NCBI GenBank assembly: GCA_944325105.1
Contig: CALUYW010000001.1
Coordinates: forward strand, 62,001 to 126,000
DNA from: Candidatus Gastranaerophilales bacterium
GTDB lineage: Bacteria > Cyanobacteriota > Vampirovibrionia > Gastranaerophilales > Gastranaerophilaceae
Direction of reading: 5' to 3'
Length of the DNA: 64,000 nucleotides
Below, one piece after another: positions 31,499 through 40,795 of this stretch. The position numbers and the translations under genes are program-made. Within the stretch, counting starts at the first letter, position 1. Each line of letters begins with the position of its first letter. The notes beneath the pieces were generated by a model. The model worked only from the letters and a program-made list of their open reading frames with translations. It made no database searches and was not told where the DNA came from.

Positions 31499-32584
31499 TT
31501 ACAGAATTTTTTTAATATTTTCAAGATAAATTTGTGCGCATTTGTAATACTCAAGCTCAAGCGCTAAATTTATCCCGTTTTGTGATATTTGAGCAAGTGC
31601 ATTGTGGTTTAGTGAATATATTTTTCTTATTGTATCTTCTATATTTTTTGTGTTTGGTTCTATAATAAAGCCGTTACATGAGTCTTTTATCCAGCCGTCC
31701 ATACCGCTTGATTTGCTGCATAGTGTAATGCAGCCGCTTGCAAGTGCTTCTAGGTAACTTAAACCGAAGGTTTCTTTTATTGATGGCAAAATAAAAACGT
31801 GAGAATCTCTCAGGTTTTTAAGCACTTCGTTTTTTTCAACCTGTCCCATAAAGTATATTTTTGCCCCGCTTGCTTGTTTTTTCAGCTTTTTTTCTTCCCT
31901 GCCCGTGCCAAATATTTTAAGCTCTATATCAATATCTTTTATATTTTTTACAGCTTCAATTAAAACCATTACATTCTTTCTTTTTATAAAAGATGATACG
32001 CAGGCTATTTTTAGAGGGCGGGTGTTTTTAAATTTTTCTATTGCTTTATCTTTAGAGATTACATCTTCTTTTTTTATGCCCGATGGTAGCAAAAACGCCT
32101 CTTTATTTTTAAATTTTTCTTTTATCCAATATGAGCGTGCGCCAACGCTATCTGCCCTATTCAGCGCTTTTTTAAGGGCGGATGAAAAATGAATTTTGTA
32201 TTTTTCAATTACTTCAATGTCGCTTGAGTGCAGTATGGCAATGTGGGGTTTTTTAAATTTTTCTTTTATTTTTGTTGCACAAAGTGTGCCTGATGGCATA
32301 TGAGAAATTATTACATCAAAGTTTTCCTTTTTGAGAAAATCTAACCCGCGATAGTTAGGCAAAAGAAAGTTTTTGTTGATGATTTTTATTCCGTTATGAA
32401 GATATTCTCCTTGAGGGTATATTTTCCTGCCCCTTAAAAGAGTGTTAAAAACTAAATCGGCTCTGAGCACAAAAACGCTATGCCCTAAATCTTCTAGCGC
32501 AAGGGCAAAGTTTTCGATAGTTTTTGGAACACCTTTATGGTTACCCTCAAGCGGATATAAGTCTGTAACAAAAAGTATATTCAT
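31499..32584 (-). CDS. Glycosyltransferase family 4 protein
   Basis: A 361-residue GT-B fold retaining glycosyltransferase. The N-terminal half begins MNILFVTDLYPLEGNHKGVPK, the usual acceptor domain of GT4. The C-terminal half contains KIACVSSFIKRKNVMVLIEA, KIFGTGREEKKLK and the donor-sugar motif FILPSIKETFGLSYLEALASGC, with the E-x7-E pair at EtfglsylE. Donor and acceptor are unknown; cell-surface glycan synthesis is the usual role. It starts directly at the last base of glyS, so both share one transcript; this is a mixed operon without obvious functional link. Confidence 0.85.
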   Translation of the reverse strand: MNILFVTDLYPLEGNHKGVPKTIENFALALEDLGHSVFVLRADLVFNTLLRGRKIYPQGEYLHNGIKIINKNFLLPNYRGLDFLKKENFDVIISHMPSGTLCATKIKEKFKKPHIAILHSSDIEVIEKYKIHFSSALKKALNRADSVGARSYWIKEKFKNKEAFLLPSGIKKEDVISKDKAIEKFKNTRPLKIACVSSFIKRKNVMVLIEAVKNIKDIDIELKIFGTGREEKKLKKQASGAKIYFMGQVEKNEVLKNLRDSHVFILPSIKETFGLSYLEALASGCITLCSKSSGMDGWIKDSCNGFIIEPNTKNIEDTIRKIYSLNHNALAQISQNGINLALELEYYKCAQIYLENIKKIL

Positions 32585-34645
32585 CTACAAATATTGAAAA
32601 TCGCACACAAGAGAGAATTTTTCTTTTAAAAGGTTCAAAAGAGCAATCCTGTTGTTTTTGATTTTTTCATCTTTGTCCATTACAAGAACTTTATCAAAGA
32701 AATTATTTATGGGTTTAACAAGTTCGCAAAGCGAAAGTGTGTATTTAGCAAGGTCATCAGCGCTTTGAGTTTGTTTTTTAATTGCAGCGTAGAGTTCTTT
32801 TTCCTCATCAAGTGCAAAAAGCGATTCGCTAACTTCGTTGTATTTGGCGTCTTTTGTGATTCTAAGCACCCTTTTTGCTGCTTCGCAAAGTGTTTTAAAG
32901 GCTTCTTTTTCGTTTTCTTTTTTGAGAAAATCAAGCCTTTTTAGATAATCATCAAGATTTTCAAGCGGATTAATCACGCTGCATGCTTTCATTAAGTCTT
33001 GAGAATACTCTTTTTCATACATTATAGAAAGCCTGTTTAGTACAAAATCGTACACATCAGAGGCAGTTTCAGCCTCAAGTTCTACATTGAATTCTTTTGA
33101 TAACATATTTAGCGAATTATCAAAAAGAGTTTTTAAATCAAGCTTTAAGGAATTATTGATAACTGTTCTTAAAATACCTATAGCTGCACGTCTTGCACCA
33201 AGGGGGTCGTTTGAGCCCGTGGGACGTTTTTTCTTTAATTTGCCTTGTGTTGAGATAAACAGGGCACAAATTGTGTCGATTTTATCTGCTATAGAAACTA
33301 TCTGCCCTTCAATGCCCGATGCTGTTTCACTGTAAGCATTCAGCGGGAAATAGTGTTCTTTAACGGCAAGTGCCACGTTTTGTTTTTCACCTGATTTAAG
33401 TGCATAGTTTTCGCCAATGTAGCCTTGAAGCTCGGTGAATTCAAACACAAGCTGAGTGCTTAAGTCTGCTTTTGCCAAAAGTGCACTTCTTAATACGTCT
33501 TTATCTTCAATATTTAACTGTTTGCAAATTTGTTTTGAGAGTTCAATTATGCGTTGAGTTTTATCAAAAAGTGTACCTAAGCCTTTTTGGAAAGTCATAC
33601 CCTTTAGCGCCTCAACCTTATCTGCAAGAGGCGTTTTTGTATCTTCTTTATAAAAGAAAATACCATCCTCAAGCCTTGCGCTTACTACTCTTTGATTACC
33701 TGCTTTGATATTATCCATAGACTCTTTATCTGTGCCGACAAAATTTGCCATAGTGATAAAGTGGTTGGATAATTTTCCATCCTTTTGCCAAAGCGGAAAA
33801 TACCTTTGGTGTTTTGACATAACTGTTGTTGTTACAATGTCCGGTATTTCAAGGTATTTTTTATCAAAGTCACAAAGAACGGGTATGGGGTATTCTGTAA
33901 TATATGTAACTTCTTCCAATAAATCGTCAAGATTATCAAAGTTAATGACGGTGTTTATTGTATCTGCGCATTTTTTAGCACTTTCAACAATAACTTTTTT
34001 TCTTTCTTTAACATTAACTATAACATTTGCTTTTCTTAAATCATCAACATAAGTTTTTGCATTTGTAATTTTTACAACTTTATTTGCGCTGAATCTGTGC
34101 CCCAAGGTTGTGTTAGTTGATGTTTTATCAAGAACTTTAAGAGGCAGGATGTCGTTGTTATATAGTGCTACAACATTTTCAATAGGGCGAGAGAATTTTT
34201 GCTCATGGCTGCCCCAGCGCATAAAGTGTGCGCCTTGCATTTTAAAAATTATATCTTCAATATTTTCGCTTAAAATTTCTTTTGTGCTTTTGCCTTTTAT
34301 TTCAACTTTTGCCCAGATATAGTTGTCTTTAATGTAAAGGTCAGACTCTTGAGCATTGTTTTTCTTTGCAAAACCAAGTGCGGCAGGGGTGAAGTTTTTA
34401 TTTTCATCAAGCGCAATATTTAAAATAGGCCCTCTGACTTCTTTTATAATGTCTTTTTGTTTATCGGTGAGGTCAAAGACCATAACGGCAAGACGTCTTG
34501 GTGTCGCTTGAACATCAAGCTTGGTATATTCAATGCCGTATTGACTAAAGAGTTTTTCAAATGCGTCTTTTAGTTGCTTTTGTGCATCGGGTATGAACTT
34601 ATAAGGAAGTTCTTGTACTAATATTTCTAATAAAAAATCACTCAT
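32585..34645 (-). CDS. glyS: Glycyl-tRNA synthetase beta subunit
   Basis: A 686-residue beta subunit of the tetrameric bacterial glycyl-tRNA synthetase. The start FLLEILVQELPYKFIPDA, VRGPILNIALDENKNFTPAALGFAKK (about 80-105), FMRWGSHEQKFSRPI and MSKHQRYFP (about 284) are strong GlyS marks, and an HD-like domain follows in the middle. The C-terminal anticodon-binding region ends with NNFFDKVLVMDKD. The alpha subunit glyQ is not in the window, so the genes are separated or glyQ lies elsewhere. No Shine-Dalgarno is present; a -10-like TAAAAT ends 7 nt before the ATG. Confidence 0.93.
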   Translation of the reverse strand: MSDFLLEILVQELPYKFIPDAQKQLKDAFEKLFSQYGIEYTKLDVQATPRRLAVMVFDLTDKQKDIIKEVRGPILNIALDENKNFTPAALGFAKKNNAQESDLYIKDNYIWAKVEIKGKSTKEILSENIEDIIFKMQGAHFMRWGSHEQKFSRPIENVVALYNNDILPLKVLDKTSTNTTLGHRFSANKVVKITNAKTYVDDLRKANVIVNVKERKKVIVESAKKCADTINTVINFDNLDDLLEEVTYITEYPIPVLCDFDKKYLEIPDIVTTTVMSKHQRYFPLWQKDGKLSNHFITMANFVGTDKESMDNIKAGNQRVVSARLEDGIFFYKEDTKTPLADKVEALKGMTFQKGLGTLFDKTQRIIELSKQICKQLNIEDKDVLRSALLAKADLSTQLVFEFTELQGYIGENYALKSGEKQNVALAVKEHYFPLNAYSETASGIEGQIVSIADKIDTICALFISTQGKLKKKRPTGSNDPLGARRAAIGILRTVINNSLKLDLKTLFDNSLNMLSKEFNVELEAETASDVYDFVLNRLSIMYEKEYSQDLMKACSVINPLENLDDYLKRLDFLKKENEKEAFKTLCEAAKRVLRITKDAKYNEVSESLFALDEEKELYAAIKKQTQSADDLAKYTLSLCELVKPINNFFDKVLVMDKDEKIKNNRIALLNLLKEKFSLVCDFQYL

Positions 34646-34652
34646 AGCACAT

Positions 34653-34658
34653 ATTTTA
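34653..34658 (-). promoter_or_regulatory. -10-like element 7 nt before the glyS start
   Basis: TAAAAT on the minus strand is followed by seven bases and the glyS ATG (34645). No convincing -35 and no Shine-Dalgarno are present. It is a weaker member of the leaderless-start group. Confidence 0.35.
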
Positions 34659-34789
34659 TTACAAAAAGAGTTTTAAAAGCAAGGGAGATTATATCTTTAA
34701 GAAATATTAATTTTGTTTACCGAATGTATAAATCTTGAAATATTGACAATTATGTGTCATCTTATTACTAGTAGAGGAATAGTATCTTA

Positions 34790-36286
34790 ATGTCACAGTA
34801 TAGCGGTGCAACAATACAAATCAGCGACGATTTTGCAAATTATGCAAGACGTATAAGCTCGCGCATGTCAACTTCTCAAGTCCGCAAAAAGGGTCTTGTT
34901 AATATTTTGGCAATAAAATGTGCTGCTCAATATTTTACAGACTGCGGTCTAAAGGTAAATATCTCAAGAGGCTTGCATAATATAGCTGAAATATTTGAAG
35001 AATTTCAAATAAGTGATATTTATATAAACAACTACCGTGTAGATGTTCTGTGCAGGTTTAGAGACGGGCAGATTAAAATACCTATTGCTCACAAGGAGTG
35101 TTCTTGCCCCCCCGATTATTACGTAGTTGTTGATTTAAGTGACAGATTAAAAGACGCGGGAGTTGCCGGATATTTTAAAGTGTCTGACATTAATTTTCTA
35201 AAATCAAGAGGAGATTATATTCCGGTCAATGAATCTCATCTTAAGAGCACATTAAGTCTTGTCCAAGAGTTAAGGAGACCTTCTGTACCAAAGGCTATAT
35301 CGGGCAAGCATCTTGATTGTGCGGCTTTATTTTTGAGATTTATTGACGGCGAACTTGGTCAAAGTGATAAAAAGTTTTTAATACAGCATCTTTTGACTTG
35401 CCCTGCTTGTACAAAAAGACTTTTGGATGTACTGGAGTTCAATAGGGCAATAAGAGGAATTAACAATATCTCGTCTATAATGAAAAATTATTCTATATCT
35501 TCCGTTAAATATCAGGATGAAGATTTTATTGAGGAAGAAGAGCAAAAAAAATCGATTGAACTGCCTGTTGACGATGATTATCCGTTAGAAAAATATACAT
35601 ATAGTGACGAAAAGTACAGAAATATCATAGATGGCATTTTTGACAAAAATCCAAAGATTGAAACCTCAGGATTTAAGTCTATAATCGGCAGCAGAAAAAG
35701 AAAAATAATTTTGACTCTGGCATGCATATTTTTATTTCTTGGAGCAGCAGTATTTATTGCCTTTAAAAATTCTGATTCCGATATATCTTCTATATCTGAT
35801 GTTGATTCTTATTCGCAAGACTCCGGTTATGATTTGCAATCTCAAGCGGATTTTGCCTCTGACCATAATCTTCCGCAAGAAGTTTACGGAGTTACAAGCG
35901 GTAGCGATTATTCAATAGCAAGTCAAACAACAGGCGAACCTCTGGTGGCAACAATAAATAAAGTATCTTGGGAGGTGCCTGAGAATATTGCAAATAGGGC
36001 CAATTACACAAGATTTTTGCAACTTGTGGGTAAAAATATTAAACTCAATTTGCAAAATGACCTGCTTTTATCAAGCGATTTTGCAAAAAATAATGTAATA
36101 AAATTAAGTATAAGAATAGCAAGCAACGGCGATGTTATAGGTATGAAGATACTCCAGGGGTCGGGTTCTGAACCTATTGATAATATAATCAAAAAGAGCG
36201 TTTCAGAAACTCTTATGTATATGAAACCCCCATCACACGGGCTTATTGCAAGACCGGTGGATGTAACTTTGATAATCAGCCTCTAA
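34790..36286 (+). CDS. Membrane protein: DUF1822-like domain, zinc-finger, transmembrane helix, TonB-C-like domain
   Basis: A 498-residue protein of unusual architecture. Residues 1-165 resemble the cyanobacterial DUF1822 domain (VRKKGLVNILAIKCAAQYFTD at 31-51, then DVLCRFRDGQIKIPI and the YYVVVDLSDRLKDAGVAGYF strand). Residues 170-215 look like an anti-sigma-type zinc finger with H200, C204 and C207 (H-x3-C-x2-C). One membrane helix follows at about 306-325, then a Ser/Asp-rich linker and a C-terminal TonB/TolA-like domain (about 405-498). The N-terminus would be cytoplasmic and the C-terminus periplasmic, so it could carry a signal across the membrane. AGAGGA Shine-Dalgarno. The end overlaps recG by 11 bases tail to tail. 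Confidence 0.7.
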   Translation: MSQYSGATIQISDDFANYARRISSRMSTSQVRKKGLVNILAIKCAAQYFTDCGLKVNISRGLHNIAEIFEEFQISDIYINNYRVDVLCRFRDGQIKIPIAHKECSCPPDYYVVVDLSDRLKDAGVAGYFKVSDINFLKSRGDYIPVNESHLKSTLSLVQELRRPSVPKAISGKHLDCAALFLRFIDGELGQSDKKFLIQHLLTCPACTKRLLDVLEFNRAIRGINNISSIMKNYSISSVKYQDEDFIEEEEQKKSIELPVDDDYPLEKYTYSDEKYRNIIDGIFDKNPKIETSGFKSIIGSRKRKIILTLACIFLFLGAAVFIAFKNSDSDISSISDVDSYSQDSGYDLQSQADFASDHNLPQEVYGVTSGSDYSIASQTTGEPLVATINKVSWEVPENIANRANYTRFLQLVGKNIKLNLQNDLLLSSDFAKNNVIKLSIRIASNGDVIGMKILQGSGSEPIDNIIKKSVSETLMYMKPPSHGLIARPVDVTLIISL

Positions 36287-38705
36287 AAAGGTTGTGTTTT
36301 AAAATTTCTTCCCTAAGCCCTTTAAAGTCGTCTATGTCATAGTTTTTGACAAAATCTAGCGCACATTCTCTTGCTTTTTCAAGGATTTCCACATCCCCTA
36401 CAATATCTGCAAGTCCAAAATCGGGTATACCGCTTTGTCTTGTGCCAAGAAACTCTCCCGGACCTCTTAGTTCAAGGTCTTTTTGAGCGACAACAAAGCC
36501 GTTATTTGTCTGTGTCATTATTTTTAGTCTGTTTCTTACCTGCTTTGATGCTGATGTGCTGACAAGTATGCAATACGATTGTTTGTCGGAACGTCCTACC
36601 CGTCCTCTTAATTGGTGCAGTTGAGAAAGTCCGAAGCGCTCTGCGTTTTCTATAATCATGACCGTTGAATTAGGGACATCAACGCCTACTTCAACAACTG
36701 TTGTAGAAACAAGTATGTCATATTTTTTCTCTTTAAAATCGAGCATTACCTGTTCTTTTTCTTTTGCGTTTAATTTTCCATGCAAAAGCCCTATTTTATA
36801 GTCCTTAAATTCGCCCGCCTGTAGTTTTTGAGCCTCTTGAGTAGCGTTTTTAGCGCTTATTGTTTCACTTTCATCTATAAGTGGGTATACAATATATGCC
36901 TGATGTCCGAGTTTAATCTGTTCTTTAATAAGATTATAAGCCTCTTTTCTGCCTTGGGCACCGACGAGTGTTGTTATTACAGGTAGTCTGCCTTTTGGAA
37001 GTTCATCAATTGTTGTAATATCCAAATCCCCATGCATAGTAAGAGCGAGGGTTCTTGGGATTGGGGTAGCAGTCATTGTTAGCATTTGAGGAAATTCACC
37101 CTTGGTTAAAAGCTTTGAGCGCTGTTTTACACCAAAGCGATGCTGCTCATCTATTACAACCGCTCCGAGGTTTGAAAACTCAACCCCCTCTTGAATAAGA
37201 GCGTGAGTACCGACTGCGATGTGCATTTGCCCGTTTTTTAAAGATGTCAGCATGTCATTTCTTACTTTTGCACCGTGTTTGCCCAAAAATAGTCCAACAC
37301 TCAGATTTAGAGGAGTCAGCCACTGAATAAAGTTTTTGTAGTGCTGACTTGCAAGGATTTCTGTAGGTGCCATAATTGCTCCCTGGTAGCCGTTTTCTAT
37401 GGCGCACAGGAGCATAATACAGGCTACAACAGTTTTTCCGCTGCCGACATCTCCTTGCAGAAGCCTTTGCATGGGTTCTTTTGAATTTAGGTCATTTATT
37501 ATTTCATCAACTGCATTTTTCTGTGCATTTGTAAGTTCAAAAGGCAAACTTTCAATGAATTTTCTTACAAGCCCGTCTTGTTTTATTTTCAGTTGAATTG
37601 AAGTATTTTTCCTGTTTGCCTCTCTAACAAGAGCTAAGTTCATCTGCAAGGTAAATAACTCTTCAAAAACAAGCCTGTATCTGGCCTCCTCCACCTCTTG
37701 TCTTGTCTTTGGCAGGTGAATTTTTCTTACCGCTTCATTTTTGTCAATAAGTGAGTATTTTTCTTTAATAAACTGCGGCAGAGGGTCGGGCATTTTGGGG
37801 CAGTATTTTTCAACGGCGCTTTTTATGGCGTTAGAGAGGGTTTTTGAGTTAAGGTTTTCCGTAAGCGGATAAATAGGTACAACTTTGCCTGAACTTATAA
37901 GTTCATCATCTTCATAGCAAAAATCGCAAGTCATAACCTGAACTTCAGGCTTATCTATAGTGATTTTATTTGTATAAGAATCTCTTTTTACCGTTCCGAA
38001 AACTATAACGCTTGAGCCTTGAGGGTATTGGGCCTTGTATCTTTCAAGCATTTTTCTGTTTTTTAATTTGTAAAAGAAGCTAAGAGTAATCTCGCCCGTG
38101 CCGTCTGATATGGTTAAATTCAAAACGGTCAGCTTTTTAAGGGTTAAATAGGCGCTTACCTTTTTAATTGTTGCAAAGACAGTTACTTGCTCTCCTATTG
38201 AAAGATTGGATATTTTTACTCTCCCTTGATAATCCACATAGCGCTTGGGGTAGTATTCAAGGAGGTCTTTTACTGTGTAGATATTTAATTTGTTAAATAA
38301 CAGCGCTGTTTTTGGCCCGACACCTTTCACAAATTGAACTTCAATCTGAGATATATCATCACTGTAGGGTTTTTTTGTTTCGGGTATATCCTCTTTTTTC
38401 TTAATTCGAGGCTGAGGTTTTATTAATTTTTTAAAATAAGCAAAAGTATCGGCTAAAAGTTCTATACTCTGCGCCCTTGAGTGGGGTGAGTCAATGTGAT
38501 ACTGCTCAAAATGTGTGATAAGTTTTTCCACCCTGTGGCGCTCGGTTTTATTGATTTTTTTTAAAACCGTATAAAGAGTGCTTAAAACAAATTTTGAAAA
38601 AGTAGTCTTTTTACCCACTGTATCAATGTATTTGTTTTCTATTTCAAGCTTACAGGAGGTGATAATTTTTTTATGTATTTCATCAAAGCTAAGATACTTT
38701 TCCAT
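36276..38705 (-). CDS. recG: ATP-dependent DNA helicase RecG
   Basis: An 809-residue helicase that remodels stalled replication forks and Holliday junctions. After an N-terminal extension of about 110 residues comes the wedge OB domain (VQFVKGVGPKTALLFNKL, then a strand-rich region to about 290). The helicase core has Walker A GDVGSGKTVVA, DEQH in VVIDEQHRFG, TATPIPRT, and the C-terminal QLRGRVGRSDKQSYC. RecG is usually near 690 residues; the extension recalls cyanobacterial forms. No Shine-Dalgarno is present; TATAAT ends 7 nt before the ATG, inside the end of the cyclase gene. Confidence 0.93.
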   Translation of the reverse strand: MEKYLSFDEIHKKIITSCKLEIENKYIDTVGKKTTFSKFVLSTLYTVLKKINKTERHRVEKLITHFEQYHIDSPHSRAQSIELLADTFAYFKKLIKPQPRIKKKEDIPETKKPYSDDISQIEVQFVKGVGPKTALLFNKLNIYTVKDLLEYYPKRYVDYQGRVKISNLSIGEQVTVFATIKKVSAYLTLKKLTVLNLTISDGTGEITLSFFYKLKNRKMLERYKAQYPQGSSVIVFGTVKRDSYTNKITIDKPEVQVMTCDFCYEDDELISSGKVVPIYPLTENLNSKTLSNAIKSAVEKYCPKMPDPLPQFIKEKYSLIDKNEAVRKIHLPKTRQEVEEARYRLVFEELFTLQMNLALVREANRKNTSIQLKIKQDGLVRKFIESLPFELTNAQKNAVDEIINDLNSKEPMQRLLQGDVGSGKTVVACIMLLCAIENGYQGAIMAPTEILASQHYKNFIQWLTPLNLSVGLFLGKHGAKVRNDMLTSLKNGQMHIAVGTHALIQEGVEFSNLGAVVIDEQHRFGVKQRSKLLTKGEFPQMLTMTATPIPRTLALTMHGDLDITTIDELPKGRLPVITTLVGAQGRKEAYNLIKEQIKLGHQAYIVYPLIDESETISAKNATQEAQKLQAGEFKDYKIGLLHGKLNAKEKEQVMLDFKEKKYDILVSTTVVEVGVDVPNSTVMIIENAERFGLSQLHQLRGRVGRSDKQSYCILVSTSASKQVRNRLKIMTQTNNGFVVAQKDLELRGPGEFLGTRQSGIPDFGLADIVGDVEILEKARECALDFVKNYDIDDFKGLREEILKHNLFRG

Positions 38706-38712
38706 ATCTTAG

Positions 38713-38718
38713 ATTATA
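38713..38718 (-). promoter_or_regulatory. -10 element 7 nt before the recG start
   Basis: A perfect TATAAT on the minus strand overlaps the cyclase stop codon region and is followed by seven bases before the recG ATG (38705). No Shine-Dalgarno is present, so recG may have its own leaderless transcript besides read-through from the cyclase gene. Confidence 0.45.
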
Positions 38719-40678
38719 CATTAAGGAGGCGCAAAACCTCATAAATGTTAATTTTCTTTGCTTTGCCTCTTATGGACACTTCTCTTATTTTAATAACATC
38801 AACGTGTTTTTGAACCTGTTCAAAGGTTTCTTGGCTTATTAAAAACTTTGTCCTGTAGACTTTGTTGTAATTTTCTATTCTTGATGCAGTGTTTACGGTA
38901 TCTCCTATTACCGTGTATTCAAGGCGCTCTTCAGAGCCGATATTTCCTACAAAAGCCTCACCTGTTGAGATACCTACACCAATTTCTATTTTTGGCTTGC
39001 CTTCTTCAAGCCATTTTTGTTGCAGGACTTTTACTTTTCTTAGCATGCAATCGGCACATTTAATGGCGTCAAGTGCGTGGTGTTCGTTTTTAATAGGTTC
39101 TCCAAATACTGCCAGTACCGCGTCACCCATAAATTTATTCAAAATGCCGTTATGATTTTCAATAATAGGAACAATTGCGGTAAAGTATTCGTTTAAAATC
39201 TTGGTAACTTCTTCAGCGCTTAATCTCTCACTTATTGAGGTAAAACCTCTAATGTCCGCAAAAAGCACCGTAACATTTGCTCTTTTGCCACCAAGTTTGA
39301 CTGAGTCAATGTTATCCACAACATTTTTCATAACGTCTTTCGATAGATATTTACCCATGGCGGACTGGATTTTTTCTTTTTTTCTACCTTCAATAAGATA
39401 CCTGTAAGAATATGCGCAACCTATTGCAAAAAGTATAAATACCTCGGGCATAACAAGGTTTATGGCTACCTTATTTGTAAACATAAAAAACGAGAAAATA
39501 AGATACATAAACATTAAACACGCACAGGATAAAATTGCAACAGGGATAGGCAGCGTGCAGACAATGACAAAGGCTAAAATGAATATAAGAATAACATTTA
39601 ACAGGTTATATAATTCGCTTGATGTTCTGTAAAATTCATTATTTATCATATTATCAAGGTTTGTAGCCTGAATGTCTACGCCTGAAAATGCGTCTGATAT
39701 AGGCGTTCTTTTGACATCTTGCAGTGCTTGAGCTTGTGCGTTTGCGCCTACAAAAACTATCTTGTCTTTAAAAATATCGGCGTCAAGTATGGGTTTTTCT
39801 CCTCTTTCTATTGCCTCAAGAGATTTTATAACGTCTGATGCGGAGATTTTTTGGTGCGAGTATAATCCGTCATCAGTTTTATAAAAATAAATATTAGAAT
39901 ATGCAATACCGAATTTATTTGTAACAGGCATTTTAAGCGAGTAAGTATTATTTTTTGCAAGAAGATACCTGTCTGTAAGTACAAAGTGGTTGATGCCTGT
40001 GTATTTAGAGTACATAACAAGTCCTAAAGACGGATAGAGCTTGCCTTTGTAGTTTATTATCTGGTCAACTTTTCTTATATAGCCGTCATTATCAAGGTTG
40101 GTGTTAACGGAGCCCAAGGATTGTATGTTTTTTAAATAATCTTTTTGAAAGGCGCTAAAGCTTTTATAGCTGCTTTCTTGCTTGTGTTTTTTACTTCTTT
40201 TATCTTCAATTACAAGATTATTTTTCTTAAAGAGTTCATCTTCATACCATTTAATTGTGTCTTTTGAGACATTTTTCTCAAAAGGCGAATGGGTAAAGCC
40301 TACACCTGCGCTTAGTCTGTCGTATTTTTTAATGTTATTAAAAAACTCTTTATCAACTTCGGGGTGCTCTGTATCAGGTGCAACAATTATAGCGTCATAG
40401 CCTATTTGTTTTGCTTGGGTGTGATTTGTTATGTAGTTAAAAATCTGCTCGTATCTTGACCTTTTCCACGGCCAGCGCCCGAGCTCATGTAGTGACTTAT
40501 CGTCTATTACAATAAGTACGATATCGTCTGATGCCTTAGCGTTTTGAGTTGTCATTTTGACAAGGAAATTGTATGATTTCAACTCAAAAATAGACACACC
40601 TATTATATAGACAATAAAAAATATAATTACCGAAGCAAAAGTGAGCAAAAATAAAGATTTTTTCTGTGAAATCATCAT
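38714..40678 (-). CDS. CHASE2-domain adenylate cyclase (class III)
   Basis: A 654-residue membrane receptor cyclase. A first helix (about 9-30) is followed by an extracytoplasmic CHASE2 sensor (about 40-345, with DDIVLIVIDDKSLHELGRWPW near 51-71). Then come three helices (about 356-425) and a class III cyclase domain (about 460-610). Metal-binding D475 (LFADIRGF) and D519 (KFMGDAVLAVFG), adenine-selecting K515 and D593, and transition-state N597 and R600 are all present, so it should be active on ATP. The ligand is unknown. The gene has no Shine-Dalgarno, and TAGAAT ends 6 nt before the ATG. recG follows after 8 bases. Confidence 0.88.
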   Translation of the reverse strand: MMISQKKSLFLLTFASVIIFFIVYIIGVSIFELKSYNFLVKMTTQNAKASDDIVLIVIDDKSLHELGRWPWKRSRYEQIFNYITNHTQAKQIGYDAIIVAPDTEHPEVDKEFFNNIKKYDRLSAGVGFTHSPFEKNVSKDTIKWYEDELFKKNNLVIEDKRSKKHKQESSYKSFSAFQKDYLKNIQSLGSVNTNLDNDGYIRKVDQIINYKGKLYPSLGLVMYSKYTGINHFVLTDRYLLAKNNTYSLKMPVTNKFGIAYSNIYFYKTDDGLYSHQKISASDVIKSLEAIERGEKPILDADIFKDKIVFVGANAQAQALQDVKRTPISDAFSGVDIQATNLDNMINNEFYRTSSELYNLLNVILIFILAFVIVCTLPIPVAILSCACLMFMYLIFSFFMFTNKVAINLVMPEVFILFAIGCAYSYRYLIEGRKKEKIQSAMGKYLSKDVMKNVVDNIDSVKLGGKRANVTVLFADIRGFTSISERLSAEEVTKILNEYFTAIVPIIENHNGILNKFMGDAVLAVFGEPIKNEHHALDAIKCADCMLRKVKVLQQKWLEEGKPKIEIGVGISTGEAFVGNIGSEERLEYTVIGDTVNTASRIENYNKVYRTKFLISQETFEQVQKHVDVIKIREVSIRGKAKKINIYEVLRLLNV

Positions 40679-40684
40679 AATTTA

Positions 40685-40690
40685 ATTCTA
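40685..40690 (-). promoter_or_regulatory. -10 element 6 nt before the cyclase start
   Basis: TAGAAT on the minus strand, then TAAATT, then the ATG at 40678. No Shine-Dalgarno and no clear -35. Confidence 0.5.
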
Positions 40691-40765
40691 CTTTATATGA
40701 TTTAAAAATAAAATACATAATTAATAGGGGATTATGAATTATTTTATGGAAATAAATTAATAGTT

Positions 40766-40774
40766 TGTTATAAT
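40766..40774 (+). promoter_or_regulatory. Extended -10 promoter of ctpA
   Basis: TGT followed by a perfect TATAAT (40769-40774). The -35 region is poor, which is acceptable for extended -10 promoters. An AGAGGAGAG Shine-Dalgarno lies between it and the ATG. Confidence 0.5.
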
Positions 40775-40795
40775 ATCAGGTAAAGAGGAGAGAAT

